Of a stretch of DNA of 41,837 nucleotides, positions 33,093 through 41,826 are shown one piece after another. The DNA comes from an uncultured Eubacteriales bacterium (GTDB lineage: Bacteria; Bacillota; Clostridia; Oscillospirales; Oscillospiraceae), in NCBI GenBank assembly GCA_900544295.1, contig UQUO01000017.1, positions 1 to 41,837 on the forward strand. Direction: 5' to 3'. The notes under the pieces were generated by a model, which was not told where the DNA came from, made no database searches, and saw only the letters and a list, made by a program, of their open reading frames with translations. The translations under genes were made by a program, and so were the position numbers. The stretch's first letter is position 1. The number at the start of each line of letters is the position of its first letter.

Positions 33093-33758
33093 TTATTCGC
33101 CCTTCCAGGCCTTCACCTGGGCGCGCAGCCAGTCGGCCCACTTCTCCACGCCCTCGCCGGTCTTGGCGGAGATGGGGATTATCTCGATGTTGGGATTGAG
33201 CTTCTTAGCCCGCTCGCACATGGCGTCGAAGTCGAAGTCAAAATAGGGCAGGACGTCTATCTTGTTGACGATGAGGCAGTCGCAGACCGTGAACATCAGG
33301 GGGTACTTGAGGGGCTTGTCGTCGCCCTCGGGGACGGAGAGTATCATGGCGCTCTTGGAGGCGCCGGTGTCGAACTCCGCGGGGCAGACGAGGTTGCCGA
33401 CGTTCTCCAGGATGGCGATATCGACGTCCTCGGTGCCGAGGGCCTCAAGGCCCTGACGGGTCATGTCCGCCGTCAGGTGGCACATGCCGCCGGTGTGGAG
33501 CTGCACGGCCTTCGCGCCCGCGTTCTGGACGGTGTGCGCGTCCACGTCCGAGTCGATGTCCGCCTCCATGATGCCTATGCGCAGCTCGTCGCGCAGAGCC
33601 TCTATCGTGCGCACCAGAGTCGTCGTCTTCCCGCTGCCGGGGGAGGACATGAGGTTCAGGAGGAAGAGGCCCTTCCCTTTCAGCTCTGCACGGAGGGAAT
33701 CGGCCTCCCGGTTGTTGTCCGCGAAGACGCTCTGCTTTATCTCGATAGTCCTGAGCAT
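33093..33758 (-). CDS. hypB: Nickel-incorporation GTPase HypB
   Basis: 221 residues. GTPase motifs are SSPGSGKTTT (~38-47), MEADIDSDVDAH, ENVGNLVCPAEFD and NKID. The metal site in the G domain is GGMCHLTADM. The Cys-rich or His-rich N-terminal nickel-storage extension of some HypB proteins is absent. It is the first gene of the four-gene operon ending in hypA. ATG 33758 has AAAGGGG ~8 nt upstream. Confidence 0.94.
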   Translation of the reverse strand: MLRTIEIKQSVFADNNREADSLRAELKGKGLFLLNLMSSPGSGKTTTLVRTIEALRDELRIGIMEADIDSDVDAHTVQNAGAKAVQLHTGGMCHLTADMTRQGLEALGTEDVDIAILENVGNLVCPAEFDTGASKSAMILSVPEGDDKPLKYPLMFTVCDCLIVNKIDVLPYFDFDFDAMCERAKKLNPNIEIIPISAKTGEGVEKWADWLRAQVKAWKGE

Positions 33759-33842
33759 AACTCTGCCCCTTTCGATGTTTTGTACAAAATTTTTGAGCTT
33801 ATCAGCCCGATGTTGTCCGTTTCCGAACGTATTTTCGTTTAC

Positions 33843-33871
33843 AGTTTAACACACCGCAGGCCCATAGTCAA
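33843..33871 (-). promoter_or_regulatory. Promoter of the hypB-hypA operon
   Basis: On the minus strand TTGACT (33866-33871), 17 bp and TAAACT (33843-33848) lie ~85 bp upstream of hypB. Confidence 0.6.
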
Positions 33872-33921
33872 ACCTCAATTCGCTCCCCGGCGCAGGCGCG
33901 GGTTAGCAGGGAAAAACTTCT

Positions 33922-33964
33922 TTGACAAGCGGAAAAAACGTGGTAGAATCCTTGTAACAAGGAT
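33922..33964 (+). promoter_or_regulatory. Promoter and palindrome of the MoxR-VWA operon
   Basis: TTGACA (33922-33927), 16 bp and TAGAAT (33944-33949) form a promoter. A perfect 7-bp inverted repeat, ATCCTTG-TAA-CAAGGAT (33948-33964), overlaps the end of the -10 box and the expected transcription start, where it could be an operator. Confidence 0.7.
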
Positions 33965-33984
33965 ATTGAAAGGGGTAATCGGAG

Positions 33985-34902
33985 TTGCTGAGCTTTCTCA
34001 GGCGCGAGGGCGTGAACGAGGAGATAGTCTCCGGTATAGAGGCCTTCCGGGCGGCGCACGGCGTCAGTCCCGAGGCGGAGCACAGGCTCATACAAAAACC
34101 CAGGTACGAGTATTACGGAAAAGAGGTCTGGGAGGCCGCGGCGACGGCGCTGCTGTGCGGGGAGAACCTGCTGCTGGTGGGTCCCAAGGCCACGGGCAAG
34201 AACGTCCTGGCCGAGTGCCTGGCCTGCGCATTCGGCCGTCCGAGCTGGGACGTCTCCTTCTATATCAACACGGACGCCGCCTCCCTCATCGGCACGGACA
34301 CCTTCACGGGCGGCGAGGTGAGCTTCCGCCAGGGCCCCATCACGAAATGCGCCCGGCTCGGCGGCTTCGGCATCCTGGACGAGATAAACATGGCGAAGAA
34401 CGAGTCCCTCGCCGTCCTGCACGCGAGTCTGGACTTCCGCCGCATCATAGACGTGCCTGGCTATGACAGGATAGTCATGGACGAGGCCACGCGCTTCATC
34501 GCCACGATGAACTACGGCTACGCCGGCACAAGGGAGCTGAACGAGGCCCTTGTCTCCCGCTTTGCGGTCATCGACATGCCGCCCATCAGCGCGGAGAACC
34601 TTAAGAAGCTCTTAAAGCGCGAGTACCCCAGCCTGCGGGACGAGTGGGCCGACCAGCTTTCCGGCCTCTTCGAGGACATCCGCAAGAAGTGCGACAGCGC
34701 GGAGATCTCGACCAAGGCGCTGGACCTGCGCGGGCTCATGAGCTCCGTGCGGCTCATGCACCGCGGCCTCACGGCGGGCGAGGCGCTGAAGCTCGGCGTA
34801 GTGAACAAGGCCTTCGACCCCTTTGAGCGCAGGCTGGTCGAGGACGTCATCACCGCCCGCATCCCCTCGAACCTCGGGCGGGACAAGCTCTTTGACGAGT
34901 GA
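33985..34902 (+). CDS. MoxR-type AAA ATPase
   Basis: 305 residues from TTG 33985 with GAAAGGGG ~10 nt upstream; no better start is seen. The phosphate loop is GPKATGKN (~66-73), where Asn replaces the usual Thr/Ser. Walker B is GILDEIN and the sensor-1 region is FIATMNYGYAGTRELNEALVSRF, typical of MoxR/CbbQ-type ATPases. These work with a VWA-domain partner to activate or remodel a target protein. The partner overlaps the stop codon by 1 bp. The target is not evident. Confidence 0.88.
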   Translation: MLSFLRREGVNEEIVSGIEAFRAAHGVSPEAEHRLIQKPRYEYYGKEVWEAAATALLCGENLLLVGPKATGKNVLAECLACAFGRPSWDVSFYINTDAASLIGTDTFTGGEVSFRQGPITKCARLGGFGILDEINMAKNESLAVLHASLDFRRIIDVPGYDRIVMDEATRFIATMNYGYAGTRELNEALVSRFAVIDMPPISAENLKKLLKREYPSLRDEWADQLSGLFEDIRKKCDSAEISTKALDLRGLMSSVRLMHRGLTAGEALKLGVVNKAFDPFERRLVEDVITARIPSNLGRDKLFDE

Positions 34903-36608
34903 TGCAGCTCAGCCAGCGCGAGGCCGAGCGCCAGGAGCGCCGGGCCACAAACCTCATCTGGAACGCGGCGAGGGATTATTCCCTCGCCCCGGTCGTCCGC
35001 GCCTATGACACGGAGGGCTTTGCGGACGTCTATATGAACAGCATCATAGGCGCGGTCTACAGCTTCTACGAGTTCCCGAAGATAAAGGAAGTCCTTGACA
35101 GCTTCGAGCGCACGCCGAAGGGGGACGAGTTCGAGGAGCTCGCCTGGATAGCGCTTGAAAACTGCGCCTTCGAGCGCGCGGCCGCGGAGCGGCCCGCCCT
35201 GCGTGAACTGCGCCTGGCCTACGCCATGAGGGTGGAGGCCGAGGCGAAGCGCAAGGGCGGCGCGCGTGAGCTGGACGAGGCCTACCGCATAAAGCTCTTC
35301 CACTACGAGCGCGCCCTGGGCCTCGAACCCGAGATGCCGGAGCGGGACAGGAAGATCCTCGCGGCCCTGGAGCTGCCCGGCGGCCTCACGACGGACGAGG
35401 TCGTGCAGCGCATCCGCGCCGTGCTGCGGGAATACTACATGTTCGTGGCCACGACCTCCGCCGGGCGCGGCGGAGGCCTGCCGACGCTCATAAACTTCCT
35501 GCGCCGCCGCAGGGGCGGCATAGGCGCCGCCGTGCGCAACGGCGAGGAGGGCAGTGCCGCCGCCAAAAATGCCAGGCGCATAAAGGACCGCCTGGCTGGC
35601 GAGCGCAGCGAGGGCGAGATGCGCGAGTATGTCTCGGACTGCTTCGGCCTGTCTATGTACGCCCCGGGGGAGCTGAAGCGCATAGAAGAGCGGCTGTGCT
35701 CCGGCGCGCACTGGGACAGCATCCTCCACTTCACGCGCGGCGAGCTGGCGCCCCTGGAGCGCAACAACCGCGAGGCGATAGTCCAGCGCAGCTCCGCAAA
35801 GCGCCAGTCGGGGCAAAACCGCAAATACTTCACGGACGACATCGTCCGCAACCGTCTCACCATCTCCCGCCTTGCGGAGAAGATACGCAACTGCATGCTC
35901 GTCCACCTGGACGACGCGCGGATAAAGTCCCGCGCGGGCGCGCTGGCCCCGGAGAAGGTCTGGCGCGGCGTCGTCCTGGGCGACGAGAGCGTTTTTACCA
36001 GGCCCGAGCGCGGGAACGACACGGAGCTTTCCGTGGACATCCTGCTGGACGCCTCGGCCTCGCAGATAGAAAGGCAGGAGAGCGTCTCCACCCAGGCCTA
36101 CATGATAGCCGAGAGCCTCACCCGCTGCGGCATCCCCACGCGGGTCTATTCCTTCTGCACGCTCAGCGGCTGCACAGTGCTCCGGCTCTACCGCGACTAT
36201 GAGGAGCCGGGGAAAAACGAGAACATCTTCGACTACTGCGCCGCGGGCTGGAACCGGGACGGCCTGGCCTTCCGCGCCGCGGGCTGGCTCATGCGCTCCA
36301 GCCACTGTGAGCGGCGGCTGCTCATGATACTCTCCGACGCCAGCCCCAATGACGACAGGAAGATAACGGACAGGGACACGGGCCGGCAGGAGCTCTACCG
36401 CGGGCAGGCCGGCGTCACAGACTCCGCCGAGGAGGTGGAAAAGCTCCGGCGCGAGGGCATCTCGGTCATGTGCATCTTCACCGGCGAGGACGCGGACCTG
36501 CCCGCCGCCCGCCGCATCTACGGGCGGGACCTCGTCAGGATACGCTCGATAGAACAGTTTGCCGACGCCGTCGGCGGCGTCATAGTACAGCTCATAGGAA
36601 ATATGTAG
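34902..36608 (+). CDS. VWA-domain partner of the MoxR ATPase
   Basis: 568 residues from ATG 34902 (TGATG overlap with the ATPase gene); a GTG one codon earlier is also possible. The first ~350 residues are mostly charged helices without a recognised fold. The C-terminal ~200 residues are a von Willebrand A domain with a MIDAS motif DASAS near residue 385, DGLAFR later and LSDASPND. Such proteins bind a metal and guide the MoxR ATPase to its client. It is followed 10 nt later by the pyrophosphatase gene. Confidence 0.85.
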   Translation: MQLSQREAERQERRATNLIWNAARDYSLAPVVRAYDTEGFADVYMNSIIGAVYSFYEFPKIKEVLDSFERTPKGDEFEELAWIALENCAFERAAAERPALRELRLAYAMRVEAEAKRKGGARELDEAYRIKLFHYERALGLEPEMPERDRKILAALELPGGLTTDEVVQRIRAVLREYYMFVATTSAGRGGGLPTLINFLRRRRGGIGAAVRNGEEGSAAAKNARRIKDRLAGERSEGEMREYVSDCFGLSMYAPGELKRIEERLCSGAHWDSILHFTRGELAPLERNNREAIVQRSSAKRQSGQNRKYFTDDIVRNRLTISRLAEKIRNCMLVHLDDARIKSRAGALAPEKVWRGVVLGDESVFTRPERGNDTELSVDILLDASASQIERQESVSTQAYMIAESLTRCGIPTRVYSFCTLSGCTVLRLYRDYEEPGKNENIFDYCAAGWNRDGLAFRAAGWLMRSSHCERRLLMILSDASPNDDRKITDRDTGRQELYRGQAGVTDSAEEVEKLRREGISVMCIFTGEDADLPAARRIYGRDLVRIRSIEQFADAVGGVIVQLIGNM

Positions 36609-36618
36609 GAGTGAAATT

Positions 36619-37152
36619 ATGTCCAACATCTGGCACGACATCGACCCCAAGCGCATACGCCCCGAGGAATTCATCGCCGTCATCGAGATAACGAAGGGCA
36701 GCAAGAAGAAATACGAGCTCGACAAGGAGACCGGCCTCATCATCCTGGACCGCATCCTCTACACGGCGACGCATTACCCCGCCAACTACGGCTTTATCCC
36801 CCGCACCTACGGCGACGACGGGGACCCGCTGGACGTGCTGGTCATCTGCTCCGAGCCCATAGAGCCCATGACCCTCGTGCGCTGCCGGCCGATAGGCGTC
36901 ATCGCGATGAAGGACAGCGGCAAGATGGACGAGAAGATAATCGCCGTCTGCAAGGACGACCCCAACTACAACATGTACGACGACATCGCCCAGCTGCCCA
37001 GCCACACCTTCGAGGAGATGCGCCACTTCTTCTCCGTCTACAAGACCCTGGAGGTCAAGGAGACCGTCGTGGACGAGGTCCAGGGCCGCGACGCCGCGGT
37101 GGAGATCATCGAGCACTGCATAGACAACTATATAAATTGCTTCTGCAAATGA
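36619..37152 (+). CDS. ppa: Family I inorganic pyrophosphatase
   Basis: 177 residues. It hydrolyses pyrophosphate to phosphate in the cytoplasm. The metal-binding signature DDGDPLDVLV lies at ~65-74, with HYPANYGFIPRTYGDDGDP before it and KMDEKIIAV after it. Many Clostridia use membrane or family II enzymes instead, so a soluble family I enzyme is informative. The ATG has TAGGAG 7 nt upstream, and the gene is probably co-transcribed with the MoxR-VWA pair. Confidence 0.94.
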   Translation: MSNIWHDIDPKRIRPEEFIAVIEITKGSKKKYELDKETGLIILDRILYTATHYPANYGFIPRTYGDDGDPLDVLVICSEPIEPMTLVRCRPIGVIAMKDSGKMDEKIIAVCKDDPNYNMYDDIAQLPSHTFEEMRHFFSVYKTLEVKETVVDEVQGRDAAVEIIEHCIDNYINCFCK

Positions 37153-37156
37153 AAAA

Positions 37157-37184
37157 GGGCCCGCCTCCCGGCGGGTCCTTTTTT
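37157..37184 (+). terminator. Terminator of the MoxR-VWA-ppa operon
   Basis: A 9-bp GC stem with one G-U pair (37157-37165 with 37170-37178) followed by T6, starting 4 nt after the ppa stop. Confidence 0.9.
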
Positions 37185-37262
37185 CGCTCCCAGTTTCACA
37201 TTATATCATGGCCCGCGCGGCTTTGCAAACCCAAAAACACGCCGTGACTATATTTCGTTAAA

Positions 37263-37323
37263 TTGACAAAACTGTGAAACAAGTATATTTTTAGTTGACA
37301 ATTCGGCACAGTAGTAGTATATT
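37263..37323 (+). promoter_or_regulatory. Two tandem consensus-like promoters
   Basis: TTGACA at 37263-37268 with TATTTT 17 bp on, and TTGACA at 37295-37300 with TATATT 17 bp on (37318-37323). Both have a perfect -35 box and read away from ppa into a region without a protein gene. The second predicts a start near 37330. Confidence 0.78.
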
Positions 37324-37329
37324 ATAGCC

Positions 37330-37778
37330 AAAGGATGAGAGCTAAGGCCAAAGGCCAACGCCTTACCCCGTCGGAATGCCGACCCCGTCGGTGAGCCGGG
37401 CCGCACATTTGATATATATCGTTATATCCACACTTTGCTAAGCCGAGAATGCCAACGCAGCTTTGCTAAAAGCAGCCGGAAAATCAATTCAAGCAACATT
37501 ACACAGCACACAATATAAAAACGCGGAAATTGATGCAGGCAAATGAGGCATACCGGAAGGAAATGAAAAAGCGGCTTACGGCACATCACAGGCTCGGATT
37601 TTTCCGAAATCTGCAGAAAGAGAGGTTAAATTGATGTTAGATACCAAGAACCACGGCATCTGACCCCTGTGCGGATCCTGAGAGCAGGAAATCCCCTGAA
37701 ATTCAAAAAACCGGTCTGAAAGTGTCAGAGGTTTTGAGGGGAAGGCTCAAAGGAAAACAGGGGTCAGATGCTTTTTTT
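37330..37778 (+). ncRNA. Candidate structured non-coding RNA (~450 nt)
   Basis: Between two tandem promoters and a T7 tract lies ~450 bp with no convincing reading frame. The 5' module (~37330-37500) has TAAGGC/GCCTTA and GTCGG/CCGAC stems, an exact repeat of ACCCCGTCGG (37366-37375 and 37383-37392) and a repeated CTTTGCTAA (37434-37442 and 37471-37479). The 3' module is closed by a perfect 15-bp stem (37656-37670 with 37757-37771); nested inside are CCTG/CAGG, CCCCT/AGGGG and CTGA/TCAG helices. T7 follows directly. It may be one RNA or two. In size and stand-alone expression the 5' module recalls the raiA-motif RNAs of Firmicutes, but I cannot confirm that. Confidence 0.6.
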
Positions 37779-37790
37779 ATGCCCATTCGT

Positions 37791-37817
37791 GCGCCCCGGA
37801 GGGGGCGTTATTTTTTT
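37791..37817 (+). terminator. Second terminator after the candidate RNA
   Basis: GCGCCCC pairs with GGGGCGT around a short loop and is followed by TTA and a T7 run. It is 12 nt after the end of the candidate RNA, giving tandem termination. Confidence 0.75.
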
Positions 37818-37845
37818 GCCCTCAGCGCATTACTTGCGTCGACCA

Positions 37846-37908
37846 ATAAATAATTTGCTATATTATTTATATAATACTCTTGACAAGTTTCATGTGTGGG
37901 TGTATGAT
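37846..37908 (+). promoter_or_regulatory. Promoter and AT-rich inverted repeat before the RHH gene
   Basis: TTGACA (37880-37885), 17 bp and TATGAT (37903-37908) form a strong promoter. Upstream, ATAAATAAT (37846-37854) and ATTATTTAT (37862-37870) make a perfect 9-bp inverted repeat with a 7-bp centre, a good candidate operator, perhaps for the RHH protein itself. Confidence 0.7.
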
Positions 37909-37940
37909 ATCGGCGTAAAGGAAGGAAAGGCGGTGCATGC

Positions 37941-38591
37941 ATGAAAAAGACACTTTACAGCCTCATGCTCTCGGAGGAGGTCGTGCGCGAGGTGGACGCC
38001 CTGGCGCACAGGCTGGGGACGAACCGCTCGAATCTCATAAATCAGATCCTGGCGGATTACGTCTCCGTCACGACTCCGGAGCGGAGGATAAACGATATAT
38101 TCCAGGCCGTGGAGCAGATGCTGGCGCCCTCGCGGGAGCTGGTGCCCTTCTTCGCGCCGAACGCGCTGACGATGTCGCTCAAGTCCAGCCTGGAGTACAA
38201 ATACCGGCCCACGGTGAAGTACGAGGTGCAGCTCTTCCGCTCCGGCGAGGGCTCGCTGGGCGAGCTGAGCGTAGTCTTCCGCACGCAGTCGGCGGCGCTC
38301 ATCGAGGCGATGACGGGCTTCTTCCGGCTCTGGAAATACGTCGAAGACAAGCTCCTGGCCCCGCTGCTGGCGGAGAACCTGGATTATGCGCTCTACGACG
38401 GCAAATTCGTCCGCAGCATCGCCGTCCCGCGCGGGCGGGACTGCACGGCGGAGGACGTGGCCGAAGCGCTCTCCGAGTACATCAAGCTCTTCGACCGGCT
38501 CATGAAGGCCTATCTCAGCGGCCGTGCCGACTCGCGCACGGTCGAGGCCGAGTACTACGCCGACCTCGGCCGGCGCAAAATACTCATCTGA
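37941..38591 (+). CDS. Ribbon-helix-helix DNA-binding protein with unknown C-terminal domain
   Basis: 216 residues. The first ~45 residues look like a CopG/Arc-type ribbon-helix-helix (MKKTLYSLMLSEEVVREVDA, then RLGTNRSNLINQILADYV). The remaining ~170 residues are a mixed alpha/beta region with no motif I recognise; it is far longer than a simple RHH protein, so it may sense a ligand or a protein. It is the first gene before clpB, 34 bp apart with no terminator between. Regulation of the clpB operon, possibly by the palindrome upstream, is an inference. The ATG has AAAGGCGG ~7 nt upstream. Confidence 0.75.
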   Translation: MKKTLYSLMLSEEVVREVDALAHRLGTNRSNLINQILADYVSVTTPERRINDIFQAVEQMLAPSRELVPFFAPNALTMSLKSSLEYKYRPTVKYEVQLFRSGEGSLGELSVVFRTQSAALIEAMTGFFRLWKYVEDKLLAPLLAENLDYALYDGKFVRSIAVPRGRDCTAEDVAEALSEYIKLFDRLMKAYLSGRADSRTVEAEYYADLGRRKILI

Positions 38592-38625
38592 GAACACACT
38601 CTCACCTAAAGGAAGGTGAACGTTT

Positions 38626-41220
38626 ATGAACGCCGAAAAATTCACTCAGAAAACCATAGAGACCATAAACACCGCTCAGGCCATGGCCCAGGAGAACGGG
38701 AACCAGTACCTGACCCCGGCCCACCTGCTCTACGCCCTCATCGACCAGGACGGGGGCCTCATCGGCTCCCTGCTCACGAAGATGGGCGCGGACTGCGACG
38801 CCATGCTGGGCGAGCTGGACGCCGAGATAGCAAAGCTGCCCCGCGTCTCCGGCGGGAGCGGCGAAACTTACGCCTCGCCCGAGACCTCGAAGCTCCTGCG
38901 CTTTGCCGAGAAGGCGGCGGAGAAGCTGGGGGACGAGTATATCTCCGTCGAGCATCTGATGCTCGGCATGTTCTCCGAGGGCGGCCCGGCCGTGCGGAAG
39001 ATACTCTCCGACCACGGCGTCACGCGCGAGGGCTTCAACACGGCCCTCGCCAAGGTCAAGACCGGCCCCGTCACGAGCGACAACCCCGAGGGCAGCTACG
39101 ACGCCCTGACGAAATACGGCACGGACCTCGTCCAGCGCGCCCGCGAGCAGAAGCTCGACCCCGTCATCGGCCGCGACGCTGAGATACGCAACGTCATCCG
39201 CATCCTCTCGCGCAAGACTAAGAACAACCCCGTGCTGATAGGCGAGCCGGGCGTCGGCAAGACCGCCATCGCGGAGGGTCTGGCGCAGCGCATAGTGCGC
39301 GGCGACGTGCCGGAGGGCCTGCGCGACAAGACCATCTTCTCCCTCGACATGGGCGCGCTCATCGCGGGCGCGAAGTACCGCGGCGAGTTTGAGGAGAGGC
39401 TCAAGGCCGTGCTGGAGGAGATCCGCCGCTCCGAGGGCGGCATCATCCTCTTCATAGACGAGCTGCACACCATAGTCGGCGCGGGCAAGACCGAGGGCAG
39501 CATGGACGCGGGCAACCTCTTAAAGCCCATGCTTGCGCGCGGCGAGCTGCACTGCATCGGCGCGACCACCCTGGACGAATACCGCAAGTACATCGAAAAG
39601 GACGCCGCCCTGGAGCGCCGCTTCCAGCCCGTCATGGTGAATGAACCGACCGTCGAGGACACGATAAGCATCCTCCGCGGCCTGAAGGAGCGCTACGAGA
39701 TCTTCCACGGCGTGCGCATCCACGACAACGCCCTGGTGGCCGCCGCGACGCTCTCAAACCGCTATATAACGGACCGCTTCCTGCCCGACAAGGCCATAGA
39801 CCTCGTGGACGAGGCCTGCGCACTCATCCGCACGGAGATAGACTCCATGCCCTCGGAGCTGGATGACCTGCGGCGCAAGATCATGCAGCTTGAAATAGAG
39901 GAGATGGCGCTCAAGAAGGAGGACGACCAGCTCTCGAAGGACCGCCTTGCGAAGCTCTCGCAGGAGCTGGCGGAGCTGAAGGACAAATTCAACGCCATGA
40001 AGTCCCGCTGGGAGGCCGAGCGCGGCAGCGTGGACGAGGTGAAGAAGATAAAGGGCGACATAGAGCGCGTCCACGGCGAGATCGAGGCCGCGCAGATGGC
40101 GCTCGAATACGAGAAGGCCGCGCGCCTGCAATACTCCGACCTGCCCGCGCTGGAAAAGCAGCTGGCCGAGGCCGAGCAGCGCGCCGAAAAGCGCTCCGGC
40201 GAGAACACGCTGGTGCACGACACCGTGACGGAGGAGGAGATAGCCGGCATCGTCGCCAAATGGACCGGCATCCCCGTCTCGAAGCTTGTCGAGGGCGAGC
40301 GCGAGAAGCTGCTGCACCTGGACGAGGTCATTCACAAGCGCGTCGTGGGCCAGGACGAGGCCGTGAGGCTCGTGACCGAGGCCATCCAGCGCTCGCGCGC
40401 CGGCATTTCCGACCCTAACAGGCCGATAGGCAGCTTCCTCTTCCTGGGCCCGACGGGCGTGGGCAAGACGGAGCTGGCGAAGTCGCTGGCCGAGTGCCTC
40501 TTTGACGACGAGCGCAACATGGTCCGCATAGACATGACCGAGTACATGGAGAAGTTCTCCGTCTCGCGCCTCATCGGCGCGCCTCCCGGCTACGTCGGCT
40601 ACGACGAGGGCGGCCAGCTCACGGAGGCCGTGCGCCGCAGGCCCTACTCCGTCGTGCTCTTCGACGAGGTGGAGAAGGCGCATCCGGACGTGTTCAACAT
40701 CCTGCTGCAGATCCTGGACGACGGCCGCATAACGGACAGCCAGGGCCGCACGGTGGACTTCAAAAACACTATCATCATCCTGACGAGCAACCTGGGCAGC
40801 CAGTATCTGCTGGAGGGCATCAGGCCGGACGGGAGCATCTCGCCCGAGGCGCAGGCCGAGGTCATGCGCGAGCTCAAGGGTGCGTTCAGGCCGGAGTTCC
40901 TCAACAGGCTGGACGAGGTCATCATGTTCAAGCCCCTGACGCGCGAGAACCTGGGCGGCATCATCGACATCATGGTCGAGGGCCTCAAAAAGCGCCTTGC
41001 GGACAAGACGCTCTCTCTGGAGCTCACCGACGCTGCCAAGGACCTCATAATCGAGCGCGGCTACGACCCGCTCTACGGCGCGCGCCCCCTGCGCCGCTGC
41101 CTGCAATCCGGCGCGGAGACGCTCATCGCGAAGAAACTGCTCTCCGGCGACCTCGGCTCCGGCTCCACCCTCGTGCTGGACACCGAAAACGGTGAGCTCG
41201 TCTGCCGCGTGAAACAATAA
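38626..41220 (+). CDS. clpB: ATP-dependent disaggregase ClpB
   Basis: 864 residues, normal for ClpB. It extracts proteins from aggregates together with DnaK. The N-domain (~1-145) is followed by AAA module 1 with GEPGVGKT (~206-213), a long coiled-coil middle domain (~400-520) that separates ClpB from ClpC/ClpA, and AAA module 2 with GPTGVGKT (~608-615). The AAA+ arginine-finger segments [11 protein letters not shown] and GARPLRR are present. No CIRCE or CtsR-like site is seen upstream; the gene is read from the promoter of the RHH gene. AAAGGAAGG lies ~9 nt before the ATG. Confidence 0.96.
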   Translation: MNAEKFTQKTIETINTAQAMAQENGNQYLTPAHLLYALIDQDGGLIGSLLTKMGADCDAMLGELDAEIAKLPRVSGGSGETYASPETSKLLRFAEKAAEKLGDEYISVEHLMLGMFSEGGPAVRKILSDHGVTREGFNTALAKVKTGPVTSDNPEGSYDALTKYGTDLVQRAREQKLDPVIGRDAEIRNVIRILSRKTKNNPVLIGEPGVGKTAIAEGLAQRIVRGDVPEGLRDKTIFSLDMGALIAGAKYRGEFEERLKAVLEEIRRSEGGIILFIDELHTIVGAGKTEGSMDAGNLLKPMLARGELHCIGATTLDEYRKYIEKDAALERRFQPVMVNEPTVEDTISILRGLKERYEIFHGVRIHDNALVAAATLSNRYITDRFLPDKAIDLVDEACALIRTEIDSMPSELDDLRRKIMQLEIEEMALKKEDDQLSKDRLAKLSQELAELKDKFNAMKSRWEAERGSVDEVKKIKGDIERVHGEIEAAQMALEYEKAARLQYSDLPALEKQLAEAEQRAEKRSGENTLVHDTVTEEEIAGIVAKWTGIPVSKLVEGEREKLLHLDEVIHKRVVGQDEAVRLVTEAIQRSRAGISDPNRPIGSFLFLGPTGVGKTELAKSLAECLFDDERNMVRIDMTEYMEKFSVSRLIGAPPGYVGYDEGGQLTEAVRRRPYSVVLFDEVEKAHPDVFNILLQILDDGRITDSQGRTVDFKNTIIILTSNLGSQYLLEGIRPDGSISPEAQAEVMRELKGAFRPEFLNRLDEVIMFKPLTRENLGGIIDIMVEGLKKRLADKTLSLELTDAAKDLIIERGYDPLYGARPLRRCLQSGAETLIAKKLLSGDLGSGSTLVLDTENGELVCRVKQ

Positions 41221-41224
41221 ACTC

Positions 41225-41254
41225 AAAATGCCGCCCTGTGGGGCGGCATTTTTT
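41225..41254 (+). terminator. Terminator of clpB
   Basis: AAAATGCCGCCC (41225-41236) pairs with GGGCGGCATTTT (41241-41252) and runs into further T. A near copy of the stem, AAAATGCCGCC with GGCGGCATTTT, occurs at 41395-41419 without a T-run beyond the arm. Confidence 0.9.
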
Positions 41255-41366
41255 GTTTTCCTCTCCGCGCTGGCTCCGGCGGGATACGCACGTCCTGGAT
41301 GGGGACGTTGTATTTCGTTGTTTACGTTTGGTGTACCGAGCCAGCCAACGCCACGCGCCTGCCCCG

Positions 41367-41655
41367 TAGGGTTCGGCGTCCCGCAAATGAAACCAAAATG
41401 CCGCCGGTGGCGGCATTTTCACCATTTCCCCCGCCGCATCCCGCACCCGGTAAATCCCGCGGCACGCGGCCCGGCCTTGCCGCGACCCGTAGGGGTCGGC
41501 GTCCTCGACGACCCGACCGTTCGTCCGCCGCCCACCTCGCCACGTTCCGCCGACCCCTCGTAGGGGCGGGGTTCCGCCCCCGCCCGGACGCCGGGATGAC
41601 CGCAAACCCCGTGTCGCCGCACCAGCCCTGTAGGGGTCGGCGTCCTCGACGACCC
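41367..41655. repeat. Repeat-rich, gene-free tail with a 25-bp direct repeat
   Basis: A 25-bp sequence beginning TAGGGGTCGGCGTCC occurs exactly twice (41490-41514 and 41631-41655), with a degenerate third copy at 41367-41381. A GC palindrome around 41565-41585 resembles one near 187-212. From 41255 to 41686 no frame has a ribosome site or family motif, so I see no gene. Confidence 0.7.
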
Positions 41656-41686
41656 TTACCTTCGTTCACCGCCAGCCCCACGGCGG

Positions 41687-41826
41687 CGCAGGGACTGCGG
41701 GCGGCGGGGCCGCCCGCAAAGGGGGAACCCCCGGCGAGGGTTCCCCCTTTAACCCCCTCCTGCGCTTTGTGAGCATAAGAGAGTTCCGCGCGCTGCGGCG
41801 CGCGTCCAAGGGCTCCGCCCCTGGAC
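41687..41826. repeat. Terminal inverted copy of a dispersed GC-rich repeat (right)
   Basis: Matches the reverse complement of 13-154 with a small number of differences. The copies are not identical, so they are two genomic loci of one repeat family and not one end read twice. Confidence 0.75.

Noticed and set aside
29097..34466. A 1789-codon open frame on the plus strand.
   Set aside because: It is the antisense shadow of hypA, the flavoprotein, the glycosylase and hypB, caused by high GC. It is low-complexity, rich in Ala/Gly/Val/Leu/Asp, and has no domain.
37330..37500. A c-di-GMP, cobalamin or other common riboswitch controlling the RHH gene.
   Set aside because: The conserved cores I know for these are not present, and two terminators and a separate promoter separate it from the RHH gene.
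37563..37634. 23-codon frame MKKRLTAHHRLGFFRNLQKE.. with AAGG just upstream, inside the candidate RNA.
   Set aside because: Very short, no hydrophobic or known toxin character, ribosome-site spacing is too tight (GGAAGGAAATG), and it overlaps possible RNA helices. Not listed as a gene.
37330..37778. tmRNA, RNase P RNA or SRP RNA.
   Set aside because: No tRNA-like CCA end or tag frame, no GAGGAAAGTCC core, and no CCGGAAGG-AGCA-type SRP hairpin despite an ACCGGAAGGAA near 37552.
41255..41772. Overlapping frames of 110-160 codons on both strands at the right end.
   Set aside because: They lie in direct and inverted repeats, lack ribosome sites and have low-complexity Pro/Arg/Ala-rich translations.
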